A DNA stretch of 10,349 nucleotides from Chromatiales bacterium (GTDB lineage: Bacteria > Pseudomonadota > Gammaproteobacteria > Chromatiales > Chromatiaceae), in assembly GCA_024762485.1 (NCBI GenBank), contig JANTHH010000089.1:1-10349 (forward strand), in the 5' to 3' direction. The notes beneath the pieces were generated by a model. The model worked only from the letters and a program-made list of their open reading frames with translations. It did no database searches and was not told the origin of the DNA. The translations under genes and the position numbers were made by a program. Shown here in pieces: positions 1 to 7,357 of the stretch. Each line of letters starts with the position of its first letter. Position 1 is the first letter of the stretch.

Positions 1-915
1 GTGCAGTCCGGCACCCTGCACCAGGGCGACCCGGTGGTCTCCGGAACCGAGTACGGCCGGGTGCGCGCGATGTTCGACGAGAACGGCAAGCCGGTGAAAG
101 AGGCCGGGCCTTCCATCCCCGTCCAGGTGCTGGGACTTTCCGGCACCCCGAACGCGGGCGACGACCTGATTGCCCTGCCTGACGAGAAAAAGGCACGCGA
201 GGTGGCCGAGACCCGCCGTGAAAAATTCCGCGAGTCGCGCCTGGCAGAGCAGAAGGCCGCCAACCTTGACATGCTGTTCTCGCAGATGGGCAAGGGCGAG
301 ATCACTTTCGTCAACCTGATCATCAAGGCGGATGTCCAGGGCTCGGTGGAGGCGCTGAAGGAGTCACTGCAGAAGATCGAGGCGGACGACGTCAAGGTCA
401 AAGTGGTGGCAGCCGGTGTCGGCGGCATCAACGAATCCGATGCCATGCTGGCGCTCACCGCCAATGCCATCATCATCGGCTTCAATGTCCGTGCCGATGC
501 CTCGGCACGGCGCATCATCGAAGAGAACAACATCGACCTGCGCTACTACTCGATCATCTACGAGGTGATCGACGACGTGAAGAAGGCCATTGCCGGCCTG
601 CTCAGTCCCGAGGTCAAGGAAGAGATCATCGGGCTGGCCGAGGTGCGCGACGTGTTCCGCTCCTCCAAGTTCGGTGCGGTGGCGGGCTCCATGGTGGTGG
701 AGGGCGTGATCCGGCGTAACAGCCCGATCCGCGTGCTGCGTGACAACGTGGTGATCTACGAGGGTGAGCTGGAATCCCTGCGCCGCTTCAAGGAGGACGT
801 ACAGGAGGTCCGCGCCGGTACCGAATGCGGTATTGCGGTGAAGAACTACAACGACGTCAAGCCCGGTGACCAGATCGAAGTGTTCGAACGCACCGAAGTT
901 GCGCGCGAGCTGTAA
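1..915 (+). CDS. infB: Translation initiation factor IF-2, C-terminal part (5' truncated by the window)
   Basis: IF-2 is the GTPase that brings initiator fMet-tRNA to the 30S subunit and promotes 50S joining. The 304 residues visible here are the C-terminal part only; the first codon is GTG but it is an internal valine, because the sequence begins inside the beta-barrel domain that follows the GTPase domain (GTLHQGD, EYGRVRAM, LGLSGTPNAGD match E. coli IF2). A helical stretch of charged residues (about 62-95) leads into domain 3 (about 100-200, with KADVQGSVEAL, GVGGINESDA and GFNVRADASARR). The last barrel, about 208-304 (GLAEVRDVF, RVLRDNVVIYEGELESLRRFK, ECGIAVKNYNDVKPGD), is the C2 domain that binds the formylmethionyl end of the initiator tRNA. 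The G domain and N-terminal domains lie upstream of the window. rbfA follows after 17 nt, as in the E. coli nusA-infB operon. Identification is essentially certain. Confidence 0.98.
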   Translation: MQSGTLHQGDPVVSGTEYGRVRAMFDENGKPVKEAGPSIPVQVLGLSGTPNAGDDLIALPDEKKAREVAETRREKFRESRLAEQKAANLDMLFSQMGKGEITFVNLIIKADVQGSVEALKESLQKIEADDVKVKVVAAGVGGINESDAMLALTANAIIIGFNVRADASARRIIEENNIDLRYYSIIYEVIDDVKKAIAGLLSPEVKEEIIGLAEVRDVFRSSKFGAVAGSMVVEGVIRRNSPIRVLRDNVVIYEGELESLRRFKEDVQEVRAGTECGIAVKNYNDVKPGDQIEVFERTEVAREL

Positions 916-932
916 GGGCGGACCGGCAGTCG

Positions 933-1295
933 ATGCGAGAGTTTTCCCGAGAGGACAGGGTCGGCGCCGAGATGCGCCGCGAGCTGTCCACCCTGATTCG
1001 CGACGAGGTCAAGGATCCGCGACTCGGCATGGTCACCATCCAGGAGGTGCGGGTCACCCGTGACCTCAGCCACGCCAAGGTCTACTTCACCGTCATGGAC
1101 CGGGACCAGGCCAAGCAGACCGGCAAGATCCTGGCACGTGCCGCCGGCTTTTTGCGCCGCCGGCTCGGTGACCTGCTGTCGCTGCGTACCATCCCCCAGC
1201 TGCATTTTGTCTACGACACCTCGCTCGAGGACGGTCTGCGTCTGTCCTCGCTGATTGATCAGGCGGTCGCCAGCGACAAGCCGGAGGACGACTGA
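933..1295 (+). CDS. rbfA: Ribosome-binding factor A
   Basis: RbfA is a small cytoplasmic KH-fold protein that binds the immature 30S subunit and helps 16S rRNA 5'-end maturation and cold adaptation. The 120-residue product has the family hallmarks: an N-terminal helix with RVGAEMRRELSTLI (about 9-22), the signature KDPRLG at 27-32, the strand VRVTRDLSHAKVYFTV (39-54), the interrupted KH turn around AAGFLRRRLG (70-79), and the LRTIPQLHFVYDTSLEDG segment (84-101). It is a little shorter than the E. coli protein (133 aa), whose charged tail is trimmed here. The ATG start is preceded by only a weak, distant purine stretch (AAGGG at 914-918), suggesting translational coupling to infB, whose stop lies 17 nt upstream. 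Its TGA stop overlaps the truB ATG by one base. Confidence 0.97.
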   Translation: MREFSREDRVGAEMRRELSTLIRDEVKDPRLGMVTIQEVRVTRDLSHAKVYFTVMDRDQAKQTGKILARAAGFLRRRLGDLLSLRTIPQLHFVYDTSLEDGLRLSSLIDQAVASDKPEDD

Positions 1296-2215
1296 TGGGT
1301 CGGCGGCGTCCGAAGGGGCGGAAGGTCAATGGCATATTGCTGCTCGACAAGCCGCTGGGTATCACTTCCAACGATGCCTTGCAGCAGGTGAAGCGGCTCT
1401 ACAAGGCGCAGAAGGCCGGGCACACAGGCAGCCTCGATCCATTGGCGGACGGCATGTTGCCGCTGTGTTTCGGCAATGCCACCAAGCTCTCCGCCTTTCT
1501 GCTCGATGCCGACAAGTACTACTGGGTGCGCATCCGGCTGGGCGAGACCACCACTACCCAGGACGCCGAGGGTGAGGTGGTGCAAACCCGGCCCACCGAA
1601 GGCATTGGCGAGCAACAGATCCGTGATGTGCTGCCGCGTTTCACCGGCCGTATTTCCCAGTTGCCGCCGATGTATTCGGCGGTCAAGCATCAGGGAAAAC
1701 GGCTCTACGAGCTGGCCCGCGAGGGTGTCGAGGTAGAGCGCACTCCTCGGGAGATCAGCATTCACGAACTGGAACTGGTGAAGGTCGACCTGCCGGAATT
1801 CGAACTGCGTGTGCATTGCTCCAAGGGGACCTACGTCCGCACCCTGGCCGAGGATATCGGCGAGGCATTGGGCTGCGGCGCACACGTTGTCGGGCTGCGC
1901 CGCCACGGTGTCGGTCCCTATACCGAGCTGCCGATGCACACCCTTGACGAGGTCAGGGCCGTGGCCGAGACGGGCGGGTTCGAGGCACTCGATGCGCTGC
2001 TGCTGCCGCTCGATACGGCGCTGGGTGACTGGCCGGAGGTGCGCCTCAATGAAGACTCCGCTTACTACCTGAAAATGGGCCAGCCGGTGCTGGTGCCCAA
2101 GGCGCCCACCGAAGGCTGGGTAAGACTCTACGATGCGAAAGGCGGCTTCATCGGTGTCGGCGAGGTCGAGGATGACGGCCGCATTGCGCCGCGACGGCTG
2201 ATGAGCGGAGGCTGA
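1295..2215 (+). CDS. truB: tRNA pseudouridine(55) synthase
   Basis: TruB converts uridine 55 in the T-psi-C loop of tRNAs to pseudouridine. The 306-residue product carries the TruB motif GHTGSLDPLADG at 42-53, with the catalytic aspartate at D48 (same number as in E. coli), the base-stacking tyrosine in DKYYWV (Y76), the MYSAVKHQGKRLYELAREG block (127-145) and KGTYVRTLAEDIG (177-189). The C-terminal 55 residues (LNEDSAYYLKMGQPV onward) form the PUA-like RNA-binding extension. The start ATG (1295) shares a base with the rbfA stop (TGATG) and has a strong Shine-Dalgarno GGAGGA at 1283-1288, so the pair is translationally coupled. A 148-nt gap with regulatory structure separates it from rpsO. 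Confidence 0.98.
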   Translation: MGRRRPKGRKVNGILLLDKPLGITSNDALQQVKRLYKAQKAGHTGSLDPLADGMLPLCFGNATKLSAFLLDADKYYWVRIRLGETTTTQDAEGEVVQTRPTEGIGEQQIRDVLPRFTGRISQLPPMYSAVKHQGKRLYELAREGVEVERTPREISIHELELVKVDLPEFELRVHCSKGTYVRTLAEDIGEALGCGAHVVGLRRHGVGPYTELPMHTLDEVRAVAETGGFEALDALLLPLDTALGDWPEVRLNEDSAYYLKMGQPVLVPKAPTEGWVRLYDAKGGFIGVGEVEDDGRIAPRRLMSGG

Positions 2216-2241
2216 CAGCCAGGGTACAAATAAGCGACAAT
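2212..2241 (+). promoter_or_regulatory. Candidate sigma-70 promoter for rpsO-pnp
   Basis: CTGACA at 2212-2217 (5 of 6 to the -35 consensus) is separated by 18 bp from GACAAT at 2236-2241 (4 of 6 to the -10 consensus). The -35 box overlaps the truB stop codon, and transcription would begin near 2248, just upstream of the leader hairpin. E. coli also has an rpsO promoter in this gap. The match is modest and made by eye, so it is only a candidate. Confidence 0.3.
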
Positions 2242-2258
2242 TGCGAAATTCTACGTGT

Positions 2259-2276
2259 CGGGTTCAGTCGAACCCG
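2259..2276 (+). promoter_or_regulatory. Stem-loop in the rpsO leader
   Basis: A perfect 7-bp inverted repeat CGGGTTC (2259-2265) / GAACCCG (2270-2276) encloses the tetraloop AGTC. There is no U-tract after it, so it is not an intrinsic terminator. Its 3' arm overlaps a possible alternative stem, CCGGCC (2274-2279) with GGTCGG (2288-2293, including one G-U pair), so the two may exchange. Its place in the rpsO 5' leader suggests a part in S15 feedback control, but this is inference. Confidence 0.55.
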
Positions 2277-2303
2277 GCCTAACGACTGGTCGGCCCCGCC
2301 TGG

Positions 2304-2375
2304 ACTCATTGTTGGACGGAGCCACGCCCACTGGGCAAGACCGCAAACGACAGGAGAAATGTCATGACAATGAGT
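2304..2375 (+). promoter_or_regulatory. Long-range pairing around the rpsO start, probable S15 autoregulatory element
   Basis: ACTCATTGT (2304-2312) is perfectly complementary to ACAATGAGT (2367-2375), which is codons 2-4 of rpsO. Two further G-U pairs (2313-2314 with 2365-2366) extend the helix to 11 bp and take in two bases of the ATG. The 50-nt loop holds the Shine-Dalgarno AGGAG (2352-2356) and a small GCCC/GGGC hairpin (2326-2336). In E. coli and other bacteria S15 represses its own mRNA by stabilising a leader structure that involves the start region; this arrangement fits that pattern, although the fold and S15 binding have not been demonstrated. Confidence 0.5.
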
Positions 2376-2633
2376 GCAGAGCAGAAACAGAACATCGTCA
2401 ACGAATACGGCAAGAACGAGAACGACACCGGTTCCACCGAGGTCCAGGTCGCACTGCTGACCGCCCGTATCGTCGAACTCACCGATCACTTCAAGGAGCA
2501 CAAGCATGATCACCACTCCCGTCAGGGGCTGGTGCGCATGGTCAACTCCCGCCGCAAGTTGCTGGACTATCTCAAGTCCAAGGACGTCGAACGCTATCGC
2601 AACCTGATTCAGCGTCTCGGCCTGCGTCGCTAA
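2364..2633 (+). CDS. rpsO: 30S ribosomal protein S15
   Basis: S15 is a primary 16S rRNA-binding protein that nucleates assembly of the 30S platform and contributes to an intersubunit bridge. The 89-residue product has the same length as E. coli S15 and the same helical layout. It shows the rRNA-contacting block NDTGSTEVQVALLTARI (about 20-36), the highly conserved DHHSRQGLVRMV (about 49-60) and the C-terminal RRKLLDYL and YRNLIQRLGLRR. The ATG at 2364 is chosen over an in-frame ATG two codons later because AGGAG (2352-2356) sits 7 nt upstream and the length then matches E. coli. The product is likely autoregulatory through the upstream leader. pnp follows after 48 nt with no terminator between, so the two genes are probably co-transcribed. 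Confidence 0.98.
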   Translation: MTMSAEQKQNIVNEYGKNENDTGSTEVQVALLTARIVELTDHFKEHKHDHHSRQGLVRMVNSRRKLLDYLKSKDVERYRNLIQRLGLRR

Positions 2634-2639
2634 GACAGG

Positions 2640-2683
2640 ACGTCGCCACACAACAAGCACCACCAACCGAGGAAACACGACGT
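2640..2683 (+). promoter_or_regulatory. Short inverted repeat framing the pnp ribosome-binding site
   Basis: ACGTCG (2640-2645) is complementary to CGACGT (2678-2683). The second arm includes the first two bases of the GTG start of pnp, and the 32-nt loop holds the Shine-Dalgarno GAGGA (2669-2673). A 6-bp helix across a 32-nt loop is weak and could be chance. It is the only pairing I can see in this short leader. Confidence 0.25.
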
Positions 2684-4775
2684 GAAGCCAATCGTTAAAG
2701 AGTTTCAGTACGGCAACCACCGGGTCGTGCTGGAAACCGGGGAGATCGCCCGCCAGGCCGATGGCGCGGTCATGATCAACATGGGCGATACCGTGGTGCT
2801 GTGCACCGTGGTCGGCTCCAAGGATGCGATGGAGGGCCGGGACTTTTTCCCGCTGACCGTCGATTATCAGGAAAAGACCTACGCTGCGGGCAAGATCCCC
2901 GGCGGCTTCTTCCGTCGCGAGGGGCGCCCCTCCGAGAAGGAAATCCTCGTCTCGCGTCTCATCGACCGGCCGATACGTCCACTGTTTCCGAAGGGCTTCA
3001 CCAACGAGGTGCAGGTCATCTGCACCGTGAAATCGCTGAATCCTGAGGTCGATCCCGAGATCCCCTCGCTGATCGGCACCTCGGCCGCGCTGGCCATCTC
3101 CGGCCTGCCTTTCCAGGGCCCGATCGGTGCGGCCCGCGTCGGTTACAAGGACGGCGAATACATCCTCAACGGACCGGGCAGCGGCCTGGGCGACAACACC
3201 GATCTCGATCTCGTGGTCGCCGGGACCGATGAGGCGGTGCTGATGGTGGAGTCCGAGGCCCGCGAACTGTCCGAGGAGGTCATGCTCGGTGCCGTGCTGT
3301 TTGGTCACGAGCAGATGCAGGTCGCCATCAGCGCGATCCGCGAACTGGCCGCCGAGGCCGGCAAGGAGGTCTGGGAGCATGCGCCGCCTGAAGAGGACGC
3401 AGAACTCGCCAGTGCCGTGGCCGATGCCGCCGAAGAAGGCCTGGTCAAGGCCTACAGCACGGCTGACAAGATGCTCCGCTACGGACGTATCAACGAGGTC
3501 ACGGCTGAAACGGTGGAGAAACTGTGTGGCAGTGACGACGCCCGCTGGACACCGGAGCAGGTGAAGGCGGCCATCGAGAAGCTGAAAAAGCGGATCGTGC
3601 GCAGCCGCATCCTGGCCGGCGAGCCACGTATCGACGGTCGCGACACCAAGACGGTGCGGCCCATCTATATTCGCACCGGCGTGCTGCCGCGGGTCCATGG
3701 CTCCGCCCTCTTCACCCGTGGCGAGACCCAGGCCCTGGTGGTCACCACCCTCGGCACGGAGCGGGACGCCCAGATCATCGATGCACTGGAAGGCGAACGC
3801 CGCGAATCCTTCATGCTGCACTACAATTTCCCGCCCTTTTGTGTCGGCGAGACCGGTCGGGTGGGCAGCCCCAAGCGTCGCGAGATCGGCCATGGCCGCC
3901 TTGCCAAGCGCGGGGTGATGGCCAGTGTGCCGACGATTGAGGAGTTTCCCTACTCGATCCGCGTGGTGTCGGAGATCACCGAGTCCAACGGCTCCTCGTC
4001 CATGGCCTCGGTCTGTGGTACCAGCCTGTCACTGATGGATGCAGGCGTGCCGATGAAAGCGCCGGTGGCCGGCGTGGCCATGGGCCTGATCAAGGAAGGC
4101 GAGGACTTCGCGGTGCTCACCGACATCCTCGGTGACGAGGACCACCTCGGCGACATGGACTTCAAGGTCGCTGGTACCGAGAAGGGCGTCAACGCGCTGC
4201 AGATGGACATCAAGATCCAGGGCATCACCCGGCAGATCATGGAGATCGCCCTGCATCAGGCCAAAGATGGGCGTCTGCACATCCTCGGCGAGATGAACAA
4301 GGCCATCAACGCACCCCGCGAGGAGGTGTCCGAGCATGCGCCGCGCATCATCTCCTTCAAGATCAATCCGGAGAAGATCCGCGACGTCATCGGCAAGGGC
4401 GGCGCCACCATCCGTTCCATCACCGAGGAGACCGGTGCCACAATCGACCTCAGTGACGATGGCATGGTCAAGGTGTTCTCGGTCGACAAGGCGGCGGGCG
4501 AGCGGGCGCGCAAGCGAATCGAGCAGATTACAGCCGATGTCGAGGTGGGTCAGGTGTACGAGGGCAAGGTCGCCCGCCTCATGGACTTCGGTGCCTTCGT
4601 CACCATCCTGCCAGGCAAGGACGGCCTGGTGCATATCTCCCAGATCTCAGACGAGCGGGTGGAGAAGGTCAGCGACAAGCTGGCCGAGGGCGATGTCATC
4701 AAGGTCAAGGTGCTCGAAGTGGACAAGCAGGGCCGTATCCGCCTGAGCATGAAAGCGGTGGGCGACGACGAGTGA
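2682..4775 (+). CDS. pnp: Polyribonucleotide nucleotidyltransferase (PNPase)
   Basis: PNPase is a trimeric 3'-5' phosphorolytic exoribonuclease of the RNA degradosome. The 697-residue product has the full domain order: RNase PH domain 1 (about 1-215, with GGFFRREGRP around 74-83), a helical linker (about 240-310), RNase PH domain 2 (about 310-545), a KH domain with GKGG at 571-574, and an S1 domain (about 620-690). Active-site residues are present: R399/R400 in PKRREIGHGR, S438-S440 in ESNGSSSMASVCG, and the metal ligands D487, D493 and K495 (E. coli D486, D492, K494). It ends directly after the S1 fold, lacking the short tail of the 711-aa E. coli enzyme. The start is GTG with GAGGA 8 nt upstream. 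The 48-nt leader is far shorter than that of E. coli. Confidence 0.98.
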   Translation: MKPIVKEFQYGNHRVVLETGEIARQADGAVMINMGDTVVLCTVVGSKDAMEGRDFFPLTVDYQEKTYAAGKIPGGFFRREGRPSEKEILVSRLIDRPIRPLFPKGFTNEVQVICTVKSLNPEVDPEIPSLIGTSAALAISGLPFQGPIGAARVGYKDGEYILNGPGSGLGDNTDLDLVVAGTDEAVLMVESEARELSEEVMLGAVLFGHEQMQVAISAIRELAAEAGKEVWEHAPPEEDAELASAVADAAEEGLVKAYSTADKMLRYGRINEVTAETVEKLCGSDDARWTPEQVKAAIEKLKKRIVRSRILAGEPRIDGRDTKTVRPIYIRTGVLPRVHGSALFTRGETQALVVTTLGTERDAQIIDALEGERRESFMLHYNFPPFCVGETGRVGSPKRREIGHGRLAKRGVMASVPTIEEFPYSIRVVSEITESNGSSSMASVCGTSLSLMDAGVPMKAPVAGVAMGLIKEGEDFAVLTDILGDEDHLGDMDFKVAGTEKGVNALQMDIKIQGITRQIMEIALHQAKDGRLHILGEMNKAINAPREEVSEHAPRIISFKINPEKIRDVIGKGGATIRSITEETGATIDLSDDGMVKVFSVDKAAGERARKRIEQITADVEVGQVYEGKVARLMDFGAFVTILPGKDGLVHISQISDERVEKVSDKLAEGDVIKVKVLEVDKQGRIRLSMKAVGDDE

Positions 4776-4783
4776 GCTGATCA

Positions 4784-4820
4784 TTCGCCGTATGCGAAAG
4801 GGGCCTTATGGCCCCTTTTT
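4784..4820 (+). terminator. Intrinsic terminator after pnp, preceded by a small overlapping hairpin
   Basis: GGGGCC (4800-4805), loop TTAT and GGCCCC (4810-4815) form a GC-rich stem, extended to 9 bp by AAA (4797-4799) pairing with the first three bases of the T-tract at 4816-4820. It lies about 20 nt after the pnp stop and is the textbook end of the operon. A second hairpin, TTCGC (4784-4788) / GCGAA (4794-4798), overlaps the base of the terminator stem by two bases. Confidence 0.9.
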
Positions 4821-4823
4821 CCG

Positions 4824-4840
4824 TGATGCCGACGGCATCA
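4824..4840. repeat. Inverted repeat between the pnp terminator and the glycosyltransferase operon
   Basis: TGATGCC (4824-4830) and GGCATCA (4834-4840) form a perfect 7-bp inverted repeat around GAC. A further CGGCAT copy at 4849-4854 could pair with the same left arm. It could be a hairpin in the leader of the downstream operon or an operator; no T-tract follows. I see no convincing -35/-10 pair in 4776-4865. Confidence 0.4.
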
Positions 4841-4865
4841 TCATCACCCGGCATATCTGGATTTC

Positions 4866-5885
4866 ATGAACGACAAGACCGAGAACGTCGCAAACACGCT
4901 TTCCATCGTCATCCCCCTGTACGAGGAGGCGGACAACGTCGCTCCTCTGCTGCAGGCCGTCCACCAGGGGTTGGCTGCCTACGCGGGGCCGTGGGAGTTG
5001 ATCTGCGTCGATGATGGCAGTGCAGACGATACCTATGACAGGCTGCGTGCCGAGGCCGCCGGCTACGGCAGCCATGTGCGGCTGATCCGCATGCGGCGTA
5101 ACTTCGGCCAGACCGCCGCCATGCAGGCGGGCATCGATGCGGCGCGCGGGCAGTTCATCGCCACCCTCGATGGTGACCTGCAGAACGATCCGGCGGACAT
5201 CCCCCGGCTGGTGCAGGAACTGCAGGAACGCGACCTCGACCTGTTGCAGGGCTGGCGCAAGCGCCGGCACGACGAACCGGTACGCAAGTTTCTTTCGCGC
5301 GTGGCCAACCGGCTGATCGCCCGCGTCACCGGGGTGAACCTGCATGACTATGGCTGCAGCCTCAAGGTCTACCGGGCGGAAGTGATAAAACAGGTACGCC
5401 TCTTCGGCGAGATGCACAGATTCATCCCGGTGTGGGTGGCCGGCGTCACCTCACCGCGGCGCATCGGCGAGACAGTGGTCGGACACAGTGCTCGCCAGTT
5501 CGGCGAGTCAAAGTACGGTCTGTCGCGGACCTTCCGGGTCATCGTCGACCTGCTGGCGGTGTTCTTCTTCCTGCGTTTTCGTGCCCGCCCTGGCCACTTC
5601 TTCGGCGGCATCGGCCTCTTCTTCGGTCTGCTCGGTGGCCTGGCGCTGGGTTACCTCTTCTTCATCAAGGTCTTCCTCGGTGAGGCCATCGGTGGCCGGC
5701 CACTGCTATTCATGGGTGTGTTGTTCGTAGTGATGTCGATCCAGTTCCTCACCACCGGGGTGCTCGCCGAACTGCTCAGTCGCACCTACTTCGAGTCAAC
5801 CGGTCGTGGCGACTATTCGATTCTGGTGGAGGATGCCGGGGACGCATGGATGCAGGCCGACGCAGGGTCCGATCTGCCGGCATGA
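4866..5885 (+). CDS. GT2 family polyprenyl-phosphate glycosyltransferase (ArnC/GtrB/DPM1-like)
   Basis: This enzyme very likely transfers a sugar from a nucleotide donor to undecaprenyl phosphate on the cytoplasmic side of the inner membrane. The 339-residue product has an N-terminal GT-A domain with SIVIPLYEE (13-21), VDDGS (48-52), the metal-binding DGD in LDGDLQNDP (101-109), the DYGCSLKVYR block (161-170) typical of DPM1/ArnC proteins, and GESKYGLSRTFR (213-224). A hydrophobic segment at 226-238 precedes two predicted membrane helices (about 246-270 and 279-303), as in GtrB and ArnC. The sugar cannot be read from the sequence. The ATG at 4866 is the first start after an in-frame stop at 4824; its ribosome-binding site is weak. 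The stop overlaps the next gene in ATGA, so the two products probably act in series. Confidence 0.88.
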   Translation: MNDKTENVANTLSIVIPLYEEADNVAPLLQAVHQGLAAYAGPWELICVDDGSADDTYDRLRAEAAGYGSHVRLIRMRRNFGQTAAMQAGIDAARGQFIATLDGDLQNDPADIPRLVQELQERDLDLLQGWRKRRHDEPVRKFLSRVANRLIARVTGVNLHDYGCSLKVYRAEVIKQVRLFGEMHRFIPVWVAGVTSPRRIGETVVGHSARQFGESKYGLSRTFRVIVDLLAVFFFLRFRARPGHFFGGIGLFFGLLGGLALGYLFFIKVFLGEAIGGRPLLFMGVLFVVMSIQFLTTGVLAELLSRTYFESTGRGDYSILVEDAGDAWMQADAGSDLPA

Positions 5886-7357
5886 CCTCCTCCGCAGGAC
5901 AGCGGCAGGCCACCCTGGCAGGCAGTCTGTGGGCGTTGCTGCTGGTCGCCATACTCTTCGCATACCGGTTGTGGCTGATCAACAGCGGCATACTGACGCT
6001 GGATGTCGAAGAGGCCTATTATCTCTTCTGGTCAGTGACGCCGGATCTGGGCTATTACTCCAAGCCGCCGATGGTGGCCTGGCTGCTTGCCGCGTCAACC
6101 GCCCTGCTCGGCAGCGGCGTGTTGGGGGTGAAGATCGTGGCATTGTTGCTGCACAGCCTGACCGGCCTGCTGATATTCAGCCTCGGTCGCCGCCTGTACA
6201 GCGAGCGGGTGGGGCTGCTTGCTGCGCTGGCTTTCCTCACCGTGCCCATCATGGGCGTCATGTCGGTCTACACCACCACCGATGCCCCGCTGCACTTTTT
6301 CTGGGCGCTGACCCTGCGCCTGTTCGTCGAGGCACGGGACAGCAACCGGCTGCACTGGTGGCTGCTGACGGGTGTCGCTGCCGGACTGGGGCTGCTCAGC
6401 AAATACACCATGGGCCTGCTCGCCATCGGCCTGTTGTGTTACCTGCTGACCGATCGTGAGCAACGCCGCCTGCTGATGTCGCCCGGCCTGTGGCTGGGCG
6501 CACTCACAGCGGCGCTGGTCTGGTCACCCAACCTGTGGTGGAACCTGCAGCATGATTTCATCTCCTTCCGCCATACCGCGCAGATCAGCCAGCTTCAGGG
6601 TGAGCTGCTGCACATCGACAAACTGTTCGAGTTCCTGCTGCCCCAGCTGGTGGTCTTCGGGCCGGTGTTCTTTGTCACCCTGCTGATACTGCTGCTGCGC
6701 CCCTCGCGTCTTGTCACGGGCAGTGACCGGTTGCTGTTCTGGGTCAGCGTGCTACCGCTGCTGGTGATCAGTCTGCAGGCGCTGCTGGCCGAGGCCAATC
6801 TCAACTGGGCGTCGCCTGCCTACGTCGCCGGCAGCCTGCTGGTGACGGCCTTTCTCGCACGTTCCGCGCCGCGCTGGCTGGCCGTTGGCATCCTGGCCAA
6901 CAGCCTGATCCTGGTCGGTGTCTATCATTACCATGCCATTGCCGATGCGCTTGGCATCCAGCTCGACCGCAACAGCACGCCTTACCGCAAGCGCTTGGGC
7001 TGGCCCGAACTCGGTACCCGCCTGGCAAAGCTGCGCACGCAATATCCTGATGCCATCCTGCTCAGCAACGAGCGCGAACTGCTGGCCTACATGGGTTATT
7101 ACAGTGGTGACTGGCCACCGCGGGTGGCGAGCTGGAATCCCGACGGGATGGTCGACAGCCAGTACGAGCTGGCGGATGACATCAAGCACGCCCCGGGCCG
7201 GCGCTTCCTGTTCATCAGCAGGCAGCCGCTGGATGCATCGGTGCTGTCGCGATTCCGGACTCACCGGGATCTCGGCCAGGTGAGCTACCGGGTCTACCCG
7301 GACCTGGTCCGGACCCTTCACGTCTACCTGGTCGAAGACTTCGAGGGCTACCGATGA
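5882..7357 (+). CDS. GT39/ArnT-like integral membrane glycosyltransferase
   Basis: This multi-pass protein resembles the PMT/ArnT superfamily, which uses polyprenyl-phosphate sugars as donors at the periplasmic face, for example to glycosylate lipid A. In the 491-residue product, the first periplasmic loop carries the acidic motif LDVEEAYY (40-47), where the family has its catalytic Asp/Glu, followed by YYSKPPMVAWL (58-68). TTTDAPLHFFWAL (131-143), LLSKY (171-175) and EANLNWASPAY (304-314) are also typical. About eleven or twelve hydrophobic segments lie between 14 and 350, then a C-terminal soluble domain (about 355-491). The ATG at 5882 is preferred because it overlaps the upstream stop in ATGA; an in-frame ATG at 5846, 12 nt after GGAGGA, would add 12 residues. 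The acceptor is unknown: lipid A is the leading guess, with proteins or other glycans possible. Confidence 0.85.
   Translation: MTSSAGQRQATLAGSLWALLLVAILFAYRLWLINSGILTLDVEEAYYLFWSVTPDLGYYSKPPMVAWLLAASTALLGSGVLGVKIVALLLHSLTGLLIFSLGRRLYSERVGLLAALAFLTVPIMGVMSVYTTTDAPLHFFWALTLRLFVEARDSNRLHWWLLTGVAAGLGLLSKYTMGLLAIGLLCYLLTDREQRRLLMSPGLWLGALTAALVWSPNLWWNLQHDFISFRHTAQISQLQGELLHIDKLFEFLLPQLVVFGPVFFVTLLILLLRPSRLVTGSDRLLFWVSVLPLLVISLQALLAEANLNWASPAYVAGSLLVTAFLARSAPRWLAVGILANSLILVGVYHYHAIADALGIQLDRNSTPYRKRLGWPELGTRLAKLRTQYPDAILLSNERELLAYMGYYSGDWPPRVASWNPDGMVDSQYELADDIKHAPGRRFLFISRQPLDASVLSRFRTHRDLGQVSYRVYPDLVRTLHVYLVEDFEGYR

Noticed and set aside
1..3. GTG at the first base as the start of infB
   Set aside because: The sequence begins inside the beta-barrel domain of IF-2; the GTG is an internal valine and the gene continues upstream of the window.
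1259..1939. A 226-codon open frame on the minus strand opposite truB
   Set aside because: Antisense to truB, no ribosome-binding site logic or domain; a codon shadow.
2148..3893. A 581-codon open frame on the minus strand opposite rpsO and the first half of pnp
   Set aside because: It is antisense to two certain conserved genes; the product is a low-complexity mix rich in H, D, G and L with no recognisable domain, as expected from the complement of GC-rich codons. Long shadow frames are common at this GC content.
5846..5881. Upstream ATG for the GT39 gene, preceded by GGAGGA
   Set aside because: It would add 12 non-conserved, arginine-rich residues, its Shine-Dalgarno spacing (12 nt) is long, and the ATGA overlap at 5882 matches the coupling seen at the next junction. 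It remains possible but less likely.
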